A DNA stretch of 64,000 bases from Acidobacteriota bacterium (GTDB lineage Bacteria; Acidobacteriota; Terriglobia; Bryobacterales; Bryobacteraceae). Below, one piece after another: positions 18,104 through 24,766 of the stretch (within the stretch, counting starts at the first letter, position 1; each line of letters opens with the position of its first letter). Under the pieces are notes generated by a model, which saw nothing but the letters and a program-made list of their open reading frames with translations, had not been told where the DNA came from and did not search any database. The position numbers and the translations under genes are program-made. The stretch is from positions 46,558-110,557 of the forward strand of contig JACPNQ010000036.1 in NCBI GenBank assembly GCA_016185425.1, read 5' to 3'.

Positions 18104-18823
18104 TCACCTCTGCGAGAGGCCGCCATCCACCGCCATGATCTGTCCCGTGACGAAGTTCGAGGCGCGCAGGAAGTAGACGACAGCGTCGGCGATCTCTGCG
18201 CCGGTACCGACGCGGCCTGCCGGCGTCGCCTTCAGCATCGCGGTCATCGCCTCGTTCCACTCGCCGAAAGGGATCACGCCGGGCGCTACCGAGTTCACTG
18301 TGATTTCCGGCGCAAACGCCTTCGCCAACGCCTGCGTCAACATGATCACGCCGGCCTTCGACGCGCAGTAATGCGCATGGTCCGCCCAGGGCCGCAAGCC
18401 GCCTAACGAACTGATATTGACGATGCGTCCGTACCCCTGCGCTTTCATGCGCCGCGCGGCCTGCTGGCAGCAGAAGAACACCGCCTTCAGATTCACATCG
18501 TGAATGTAGTCCCAATCGGCTTCGGTAACCGTTAACGGACCCAACTTTGTGAAGCGCGCCGCGTTATTCACAAGACCATCGATTCGTCCGAGGCGCGCGT
18601 CGATTTCCGCGAACATCCGCTCGATCTCGCCGACATTCTCCAGATTTGCGCGGAAGAGCGGCGCGCCGCCACACTCGAGCGCGGTCGCTTCGGCTTCGGC
18701 CGTTGACGTTGCGTAGTGAATCGCCACGCGCGCGCCTTCCGCGGCCAGACGAAGAGCGATCTCCCGTCCGATCCGCTTCGCCGCACCGGTGACCAGGATC
18801 ACTTTGCCCGTTAGCTCAGACAT
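18104..18823 (-). CDS. SDR-family NAD(P)-dependent oxidoreductase
   Basis: 239 aa classical short-chain dehydrogenase. The nucleotide loop TGAAKRIG is at 12-19, NNA at 86-88, the active-site serine in NISS (138-139), Y152 and K156 in HYCASK, and a C-terminal VDGGL. The AKRIG form of the glycine loop is the one seen in FolM/pteridine-reductase-like SDRs, so reduction of a pterin is one possibility, but substrate cannot be fixed. The ATG at 18823 lies inside the end of the MFS gene (8-nt overlap), implying coupled translation. Confidence 0.88.
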   Translation of the reverse strand: MSELTGKVILVTGAAKRIGREIALRLAAEGARVAIHYATSTAEAEATALECGGAPLFRANLENVGEIERMFAEIDARLGRIDGLVNNAARFTKLGPLTVTEADWDYIHDVNLKAVFFCCQQAARRMKAQGYGRIVNISSLGGLRPWADHAHYCASKAGVIMLTQALAKAFAPEITVNSVAPGVIPFGEWNEAMTAMLKATPAGRVGTGAEIADAVVYFLRASNFVTGQIMAVDGGLSQR

Positions 18824-20117
18824 TGGGATCTCCGTGAACCTCTATTTCCTCACCCGGAACCTCGTGTCGAACGGCGCGCGGCTCGGGCAGCCGTCCCGTT
18901 ACGTCGCCCCAATACCAAAAGAACGCGGTACAACTGCTCAGGGCACCACTTGCGACGCCAATCCAGCGCGTATTCACATGATCGGACGCGAGGCCAGCCG
19001 CCGTCATTGAAAGCATCATGACTCCCCACGTTAGCGTTTCGAGAGTAGCGAAGACACGCCCGCGAAACGAGTCGTCGACGATGCGGAGGATCTGCGTGAA
19101 GTTCATGACGGAACTCACGGCCACCGAGGCGCGGGAGAGTCCGATCATCAAAAGCGCGAGCCAATAGGGTTCGGCCAATGCGAAACAGACATACGACGCG
19201 CCATGGAAAATATATGCGAGCGCGATGACTTTCTTGTACTGCGGGAAGGAGAGCCGCGGCATGAGCCAATGCGCGAAGATGCCGCCGGCCACCAGGCCGA
19301 TACCGGCCGATCCCCACAGCTCGCCGATACCTATGGGGCCCCGATGGAAGACGCGCTCTCCGAACAGAGGAAACAGAATCTGCGCGGCGCCGCCGCCGGA
19401 CGCCCAACCGACGCTGACGAAGCCCAGCCCGGCCAGCAGCGGAATGGACCGCATATATTGCAACCCTTCCTTGTACTCATGCCATGGCTTGACGACTTTC
19501 GTTTCGTCGAGCGAGTTGCGCCTGGCCACGAACGCACCACCGGGCACGCGCAGCTTGCCAATGCAGAGAGCGGAGAAGAGGAACGAAAGCGAATTGACGA
19601 AGAAGGCCACCTCGTATCCCATCGTCGTCGCACTGAAGCCGCCGAGAAACGCTCCAACGGCCGTGGTGGTCCATTGCGTGGTTTGCGTCATCGAGTTCGC
19701 CGTGTGCAACTCGTCTTTGGTCGCGATGGCGGGAAGGATGGACGCCCGGCCGCTTGTGAAGAAGGGCGACGCGGCCATCGTACACGCGCTCAGCACGTAG
19801 ATAATCCAACCGCGGCCCGCGGGCACACCGAGCACAAAGAGCGCCGCGAGGACCGCGCGAACCATGTCGCTCCAGATCATGATCTGGCGGCGGTCGAATC
19901 GGTCGAGGCTGACGCCGGCCAGCGGACCGGCGAGCAGCATCGGAATGGCGCGGGAGAGCATCACGCCGGCCACCGCGAGGCCGGAGTTGGTCTGCGCGAG
20001 AATCAGGCTGAAGACGGCGATGGTGTTGAAGTGATCGCCGATTTCACTCACGACCTGGCCCATCCAGGTATACCGGTAATTGCGGTTGGTCCTGAGGAGC
20101 GCCGCAAACGCCGCCAT
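18816..20117 (-). CDS. MFS transporter (EntS/DHA3-like)
   Basis: 433 aa with about 12 hydrophobic segments. The opening NYRYTWMGQVVSEIGDHFNTIAVFSLIL followed by LDRFDRRQIMIWSDMVRAVL is typical of the MFS_3/DHA3 efflux group, which includes the enterobactin exporter EntS and macrolide exporters. The cargo is not predictable. The ATG at 20117 shares one base with the stop of the DMT transporter gene (TAATG), and its 3' end overlaps the SDR gene. This is one of two transporters in a row between the acylamino-acid racemase homologue and the SDR. Confidence 0.87.
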   Translation of the reverse strand: MAAFAALLRTNRNYRYTWMGQVVSEIGDHFNTIAVFSLILAQTNSGLAVAGVMLSRAIPMLLAGPLAGVSLDRFDRRQIMIWSDMVRAVLAALFVLGVPAGRGWIIYVLSACTMAASPFFTSGRASILPAIATKDELHTANSMTQTTQWTTTAVGAFLGGFSATTMGYEVAFFVNSLSFLFSALCIGKLRVPGGAFVARRNSLDETKVVKPWHEYKEGLQYMRSIPLLAGLGFVSVGWASGGGAAQILFPLFGERVFHRGPIGIGELWGSAGIGLVAGGIFAHWLMPRLSFPQYKKVIALAYIFHGASYVCFALAEPYWLALLMIGLSRASVAVSSVMNFTQILRIVDDSFRGRVFATLETLTWGVMMLSMTAAGLASDHVNTRWIGVASGALSSCTAFFWYWGDVTGRLPEPRAVRHEVPGEEIEVHGDPNV

Positions 20118-21013
20118 TACGACCGCTCCGAAAGGAACACTCCGGCCATGATGAGTCCGCCTCCGCTGACCAACGTCGCGGTAATCGGTTCACCGAGCAT
20201 CGGCAGCGCAAGCAGGGTTGCGACGAGCGGCTGCAGATAGCTGAACGCGGACAGCCGGGAGGCCGAGAGCCGCTTCAGCGCGTAGGCCCAGCCGATGTAG
20301 CAGAGCACCGACGATACCACCGTCATGTAGGCGAAGGCCCACCACGCGCCCGCGCTGACATGGCTGAAATCGAACCGCGAAGCAAAGTACAGAGTCATCG
20401 GCAAAAGGATCAGACCGCCCGCCGCATAAGAGACGGCAATCACCGCGATCCCGCCGTGTTCGGCCGCGAGTTCCTTGCCGAAGACGGTATAAACGGCGAA
20501 GCTCAGGCCCGCGCCGAGAATGAGCAGATCGCCGAGAAGCGAAGCGCTCTGCGCACTCGTCGACGGTTTCTGGAGCAACAGCATGCCGCAAACCGCGACG
20601 CCGAGTCCGAAGGCGCGATTGAAGGTGAATGCCTCGTGCCGGCGGAAGAGCGCGAGAAACAACACCATGAACGGCGTAAGCCCGATGACCAGCGACGCGT
20701 GGCTGGCGCTGGTAAGAGAGAGCCCGACCAGGAAGCACATCTGGTTGATGGCGATGCCGCAAACGCCGATCAGGAAGAGCCGCGGGTATTCTTCGCGGCG
20801 AAGAGCGGGGCGGCCCTCACTCCTCCGCCCCCGGTAGAACGCCATGAGCAGAGCCGAGGCGATGATCGTGCGCATGCCGGCGACAAGGGCGCCCGGCATC
20901 TCGCGCAAGGCGATTTTCGAAAACACGAAATTTCCGCCCCAGAACATATAGACCGCCACCACGATCACATACAGTGACCATTGGCCGCGGCCGCTACTAC
21001 TGCCTTCGGTCAA
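20117..21013 (-). CDS. EamA/DMT-family transporter
   Basis: 298 aa, ten predicted membrane helices in two EamA halves: SLYVIVVAVYMFWGGNFVFSKIALREMPG opens the first and LGDLLILGAGLSFAVYTVFGKEL the second. EamA proteins usually export amino acids or other small metabolites. The start is a TTG at 21013 that overlaps the stop of the upstream enolase-superfamily gene (TTGA). Position suggests, without proving, movement of the amino-acid product of the two upstream genes. Confidence 0.87.
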   Translation of the reverse strand: MTEGSSSGRGQWSLYVIVVAVYMFWGGNFVFSKIALREMPGALVAGMRTIIASALLMAFYRGRRSEGRPALRREEYPRLFLIGVCGIAINQMCFLVGLSLTSASHASLVIGLTPFMVLFLALFRRHEAFTFNRAFGLGVAVCGMLLLQKPSTSAQSASLLGDLLILGAGLSFAVYTVFGKELAAEHGGIAVIAVSYAAGGLILLPMTLYFASRFDFSHVSAGAWWAFAYMTVVSSVLCYIGWAYALKRLSASRLSAFSYLQPLVATLLALPMLGEPITATLVSGGGLIMAGVFLSERS

Positions 21014-22125
21014 CGAATGGTCTCCTGCCGCACCGTGATCGTTTCGAGGAATGGGATATCAATGTCGTAACCGAACCCTGGCCGATCGTTGGCGCGGATA
21101 GTCCCGTTCGGCGTGGCGACGATCTCCTCTGTGAGCAGTTCCCGCTTCCAGTAGCGCTTCGAAGCGGAAACATCGCCGGGCAAAGTGAAATTAGGCAGCG
21201 TGGCCAGAGCGACGTTGTGTGCGCGGCCGATGCCGCTTTCGAGCATCCCGCCGCACCAGACAGGGATATTGGCCGTTTGGCAAATGTCGTGGACCCGTTT
21301 GGCTTCGGTGAAGCCGCCGACGCGCCCGAGCTTGATGTTGATGATCTGCCCGGCTTGCAAGCGAATGGCCTGCTCGGCGTGATGCGCCGAGCGGATGCAC
21401 TCGTCGAGACAGATCGGCGTCTGCAACTGGGCTTGCAGAACGGCATGGTCAATGATGTCATCGTGCGCCAGCGGCTGTTCGATCATCATCAGGTAGAACT
21501 CGTCGAGCGCGCGCAGGCGATCCACATCGGCGAGCGTGTAGGCGGAGTTGGCATCGGCCATCAGCTTGATCTGCGGAAAGCGCCGGCGGACTTCGCGGAT
21601 GTCCTCCACGTCGCGGCCCGGCTTGATCTTCATTTTGATGCGCTGGTAGCCGTCGGCGAGCTCCTTTTCAATCACGCGGAGCAGGTCGTCGACGGTATCC
21701 TGGATGCCGAGCGATACACCGCTCGGTATCTCCTGCCGGGCACCGCCCCCGATCCGTTTCCATAGCGGGAGCCCTTCGCGCTTGGCTTCCAGGTCCCACA
21801 CCGCCACTTCCACGCCGCCGCGCGCCATACGATGGCCGCGGATATGTTTCGATAGCGCCGCGACATCTTCGGCACGCTCGAGTTTCTTGTGCAGAAGCCG
21901 CGGAGCCACGTAATGCTTGATGATCTGCCAGGCCGATTCGGTCCACTCTTCGTTATAGAAAGGGTTCTCGCCCGCGGTGACTTCGCCCCATCCGGTCAAG
22001 CCATCGGAGACAACCTCCACAAGAACCATATGCCGGTCATATGTGCGGCCGAAGCTGGTTTCAAAGAACCTCACCAGTGGCATTGCCACCTGGCGCAAAC
22101 GAATTTCCTCAATCTGAAAAGCCAT
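21010..22125 (-). CDS. o-succinylbenzoate synthase / N-acylamino-acid racemase (enolase superfamily)
   Basis: 371 aa from the ATG at 22125 (GAGGA site ahead; one-base overlap with the GNAT stop, TAATG). All muconate-lactonizing-subgroup residues are present: KMK at 164-166, metal ligands D191 (MADAN), E216 (MIEQP) and D241 (CLDE), and the second catalytic lysine K265 (INIKLGRVGG), plus GGMLESGIGRAHN. The numbering is almost identical to Amycolatopsis N-acylamino-acid racemase. Members of this group are either MenC, making o-succinylbenzoate for menaquinone, or racemases of N-succinyl/N-acyl amino acids, often both. No other men gene is nearby, and the coupled upstream GNAT gene favours the racemase pathway. 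Confidence 0.83.
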   Translation of the reverse strand: MAFQIEEIRLRQVAMPLVRFFETSFGRTYDRHMVLVEVVSDGLTGWGEVTAGENPFYNEEWTESAWQIIKHYVAPRLLHKKLERAEDVAALSKHIRGHRMARGGVEVAVWDLEAKREGLPLWKRIGGGARQEIPSGVSLGIQDTVDDLLRVIEKELADGYQRIKMKIKPGRDVEDIREVRRRFPQIKLMADANSAYTLADVDRLRALDEFYLMMIEQPLAHDDIIDHAVLQAQLQTPICLDECIRSAHHAEQAIRLQAGQIINIKLGRVGGFTEAKRVHDICQTANIPVWCGGMLESGIGRAHNVALATLPNFTLPGDVSASKRYWKRELLTEEIVATPNGTIRANDRPGFGYDIDIPFLETITVRQETIR

Positions 22126-22853
22126 TACGTCCTCTTCGCAAACAGGTAGGCGCCATGCGTTTCGCCACGTTCGACGCCCGCGACGTAGAGGCCGCGGCGC
22201 AGGTATTCCAGGAAACGCCCGGAGATTGACGCCTGGATGTTCTTCGCCTCCGCGGGGCAATCGCGGCGGATGGCGCCGATGTCGTTCGGCACTTCGATCC
22301 GTTCCACGGCATCAACGGGAGCAAGCGGCTCGCCGGCCACGATCTTCGCCACACGATCGCTGCGCAGATGCCAGGATGCGATACAGCGATCCGTGGGCAA
22401 GCCGCCGTGCAAGTGGCTGGAAGTGACGCCGTATTGATTCAAAACGTAGCGTTCCACAACGGCGCCCAGCCGCTGCATGTTGAAGAACGCATTTTTCAAT
22501 TCGAGAGGATCGAACGTCCACTCGATCATATCGATACCGCGCTCCAGCGCCTCTTCCCGCTGCGCGAGCTTCAACTGCCGGCCCGCGCCCAGGTTTCGAT
22601 AGCCGGCGAGCACGCCCATCATGTTGCTGTGCAAATAGTGCGTCCCGTCGGGCTTGATACCGGGAACCGCGATGAGGAAGCCCACCAGCCTGTCACCGTC
22701 GAACGCGCCCATTGTTTGTCCGCCCACCTTGTGCGCGACTACAAAGAGGCGCACCGGCAACAGTTCCAGATCCTCAAATCCCCAAATGGTTTTCTGCAAT
22801 TGCACGGCTTCGCGCAGGTCGCTAATTTCCGTTATTGTCCGTACCGAGATCAT
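22125..22853 (-). CDS. GNAT-family acyltransferase, possible N-succinyl/acyltransferase partner of the racemase
   Basis: 242 aa. The N-terminal 150 residues carry the GNAT fold (DRLVGFLIAVPGIK; MMGVLAGYRNLGAGRQLKLAQR is the acyl-CoA loop, then GIDMIEWTFDPLELKNAFFN and NQYGV). The C-terminal 80 residues form an extension typical of the COG3375 group. In Geobacillus an enolase-superfamily N-succinylamino-acid racemase works with a GNAT N-succinyltransferase and a desuccinylase to convert D- to L-amino acids; this gene overlaps such an enolase gene by one base, so the same job is inferred. No desuccinylase is adjacent. Its ATG overlaps the mazG stop (ATGA). Confidence 0.78.
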   Translation of the reverse strand: MISVRTITEISDLREAVQLQKTIWGFEDLELLPVRLFVVAHKVGGQTMGAFDGDRLVGFLIAVPGIKPDGTHYLHSNMMGVLAGYRNLGAGRQLKLAQREEALERGIDMIEWTFDPLELKNAFFNMQRLGAVVERYVLNQYGVTSSHLHGGLPTDRCIASWHLRSDRVAKIVAGEPLAPVDAVERIEVPNDIGAIRRDCPAEAKNIQASISGRFLEYLRRGLYVAGVERGETHGAYLFAKRT

Positions 22854-23638
22854 GTTTTTCGTTTTGCTTCCTGCCAGTAGGCTTCCAGCTCTCCCACCGG
22901 TGTTCCGGCTACTTTCCGGCCCTCGGCCGCCAGGCGTTCCTCCATGTAGGCGAAGCGCTTTTTGAACTTGGCGTTAGTCCGGCGCAGGGCCTGCTCGGGA
23001 TCTATTTTGTAGAACCGCGCCAGATTGACGAGCACAAAAAACAGGTCACCGATTTCGGATTCCCGCTCATCCGGCGTGCCGGCTTCCCTGAGCTCGTTCA
23101 ACTCCTCGTGCAGCTTGTCCACGACCTGCGCGGGATTTTCCCAATCGAAACCGGCTTTGGCGGCACGGCTGGAAATCTCCTTCGCTTCGAGTACGGCGGG
23201 CAGGGTCTTCGTTATGCCGTCGAGCAGACCTGCCGGCGCCGTTCCCTTCTCCGCCTTCTCCCGCTTCTTGATTGCATCCCAATTCGAGAGCACCTCGCCA
23301 GCCGTCTCCGCGATTACATCGCCGAAGATATGCGGATGGCGCCGAATGAGTTTTTCGTTGATCGACCGTAGTGCGTCTTCGATACGGAACAGGTCTTCTT
23401 CGGAGGCCATTTGGGCGTAGAAGACGGGTTGCAATAAGAGATCGCCGAGCTCCTCGCAGAGTCCGGGCCAATCGCGATTTTCAATTGCCTCCATCACCTC
23501 GTAGGTTTCTTCGAGTGTGTGCCGCTTGATCGAGTCAAATGTCTGTTCGCGATCCCAGGGGCAGCCATCGGGCGCGCGGAGTTTCGCCATTAAATCCACT
23601 AGGCGTTGAAACTCCTGTCCTGCTTGGGGGGAAGCCAC
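22850..23638 (-). CDS. mazG: nucleoside triphosphate pyrophosphohydrolase MazG
   Basis: 262 aa from the GTG at 23638, chosen because it leaves the usual 20 or so residues before RAPDGCPWDREQTFDSI; an in-frame ATG at 23698 would overlap the truncated PIN gene. MazG hydrolyses NTPs to NMP and pyrophosphate, for house-cleaning or tuning of nucleotide signalling. Both MazG halves are present: the N-terminal metal-binding helices (LEETYE at 42-47, CEELGDLL near 61-68) and the C-terminal repeat (KLHEELNELREA, then EIGDLFFVLVNLARF). It is the first gene of the long minus-strand run. Confidence 0.93.
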   Translation of the reverse strand: MASPQAGQEFQRLVDLMAKLRAPDGCPWDREQTFDSIKRHTLEETYEVMEAIENRDWPGLCEELGDLLLQPVFYAQMASEEDLFRIEDALRSINEKLIRRHPHIFGDVIAETAGEVLSNWDAIKKREKAEKGTAPAGLLDGITKTLPAVLEAKEISSRAAKAGFDWENPAQVVDKLHEELNELREAGTPDERESEIGDLFFVLVNLARFYKIDPEQALRRTNAKFKKRFAYMEERLAAEGRKVAGTPVGELEAYWQEAKRKT

Positions 23639-23646
23639 GGCGAGGT

Positions 23647-23868
23647 CTATCTTTCCAATGTAACATGCAGCCCTTTTTGCCACGTGTACGCCGCCCATGT
23701 AACGGCGGCTACGGGCCGGCGCCTGATGGCGGGATTCGGTCCTTCGCCGGTTTCGGGAACGAAGAAAGTGATGCTGTCGGCGTGGGCTTCGAGGATTCGC
23801 CGAACCCGCGGCCCAAGCACGGCTCGAATCAGAATGTTGGCGTCAAGCACCAGGGCCCTACGGTCCAT
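23647..23868 (-). pseudogene. PIN-domain (VapC-like) toxin, internally deleted
   Basis: 73 codons. The N-terminal 40 residues (MDRRALVLDANILIRAVLG through SITFFVPET) are a normal PIN opening with the first catalytic aspartate D9 in LDAN. After that the reading frame jumps to a short tail (RRPVAAVTWAAYTWQ); PIN proteins normally run to about 130-140 residues with further acidic residues (a central Glu and Asp near the end). The tail faintly resembles the terminal strand of this PIN subgroup, so about 70 middle residues may have been deleted. The product should be inactive. It lies 5 bp downstream of its antitoxin and ends 8 bp before mazG. Confidence 0.65.
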
Positions 23869-23873
23869 GCCAA

Positions 23874-24152
23874 CTATTTCGAGCTCCGCTTCTTCTCGCG
23901 GCTGGCGCGACGGATCTTTTTGTACTCCTGCATGAGCTCGTCCTCGGACGCGCCCCACGCAGCGATCATGGCGTCGAGATCCTTCGCCGCCGCCCGCATG
24001 GCCTCGACTTCCGCTTTGCGGCTCCGCTTCTGGGCGGGAATATAAAAGCCGAGCGTCACGCCATGGCGAGTGATGGCGAGCGGCCGTCCGCTTTCCAGAT
24101 AGCCCGCGAGGTTTTCGCGGAACTCCCGTATGCCAATCTTTTCCGTTTCCAT
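23874..24152 (-). CDS. Phd/YefM-type antitoxin
   Basis: 92 aa. METEKIGIREFRENLAGYLES followed by GRPLAITRHGVTLGFYIP is the DNA-binding and dimerisation part of Phd/YefM antitoxins; the charged C-terminal half (RKAEVEAMRAAAKDLDAMIAAW) is the toxin-neutralising tail. Upstream lies a perfect TGTGTACACA palindrome with the TGTACA core known from YefM operators, so the protein probably represses its own gene. It is paired with the truncated PIN gene 5 bp downstream, and therefore looks like an antitoxin that has outlived its toxin. Confidence 0.82.
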   Translation of the reverse strand: METEKIGIREFRENLAGYLESGRPLAITRHGVTLGFYIPAQKRSRKAEVEAMRAAAKDLDAMIAAWGASEDELMQEYKKIRRASREKKRSSK

Positions 24153-24163
24153 ATTGCGTACTC

Positions 24164-24173
24164 TGTGTACACA
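24164..24173. promoter_or_regulatory. antitoxin operator, TGTACA-core palindrome
   Basis: TGTGTACACA is a perfect 10-bp palindrome centred about 17 bp upstream of the antitoxin ATG. The central TGTACA is the core that YefM-type antitoxins bind. A second half-like GTAC (24158-24161) sits between it and the start codon. Autoregulation is inferred. Confidence 0.6.
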
Positions 24174-24219
24174 CTAGCATATTCATTTGCCGGGCGACGC
24201 CAGCACGTAGAACAGCCGA

Positions 24220-24450
24220 AGCCTCCTGCCGGCGCCACCTCAATGCGGCTGTGAGATCCGGGAAGCGCCTTGTGACCCGCCCGGCATCCTTGAACCCCAG
24301 ACGTTGCGCCGCGTCCGTTACGGTGAGAACCGGTGTTTCGTCAAAGGCTGCCCGAGCGCGTTCTTCATTGCGTCCACGCGCTGCCTTCCGATCCACTGGT
24401 TCTTCGCGCCAATTGGCTGCGGAACGATCGTGTTCCGCACGGCCTTTTTG
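24220..24450 (-). pseudogene. possible remnant of a transposition-associated HTH protein
   Basis: The 310-bp stretch between the antitoxin and the next plus-strand ORF has no confident gene. On the minus strand, one open frame reads RNEERARAAFDETPVL then TVTDAAQRLGFKDAGRVTRR and FPDLTAALRWRR. From memory this resembles the small helix-turn-helix repeat (xREVARRLGYxxxxLYRHFPDLCxAI) near the C-terminus of TniQ-like transposition proteins. No credible start or remainder of such a gene is present; upstream the frame meets a TAA. If real, it is a decayed fragment beside the broken toxin-antitoxin pair. Confidence 0.25.
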
Positions 24451-24463
24451 GTAGGCTTAAAAC

Positions 24464-24727
24464 GTGTTGACGCGTGTGGGCGCACTGCTGGTCCTGCTCG
24501 CGGCGCTGCTACAGGCCGCGCCCGCGGCGCCGGGCGCGGTTTCCATCCGTCTCCCGGCGGCGATCGTCCCGGTTCGCGCGGAGCACGAACGCCAGCGGGA
24601 ATGCACGGCGCGGCCGAACCCGGCCTATCCGGCGACACCCGCATCCACAACACCGGCCGGCCCGCCGCCCCGGTTCCCTGGCTATGCATCGCCGCACTAT
24701 CAGCGGCCGCCGCCGTTTCTCACTTAA
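24464..24727 (+). CDS. possible small secreted proline-rich protein
   Basis: 87 codons from a GTG with a GGTAGG about 9 nt ahead. The N-terminus (VLTRVGALLVLLAALLQAAPA) reads as a signal peptide and the rest is rich in Pro, Ala and Arg with a single cysteine, without recognisable domains. It ends 39 bp before the SecA-like gene on the same strand. The region is GC-rich and other frames are open too, so it may be chance; the signal peptide is the main support. Confidence 0.35.
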   Translation: MLTRVGALLVLLAALLQAAPAAPGAVSIRLPAAIVPVRAEHERQRECTARPNPAYPATPASTTPAGPPPRFPGYASPHYQRPPPFLT

Positions 24728-24766
24728 TCGCTGCCATTCCCCCGCAATCGCGAATAAGGAGAGACT

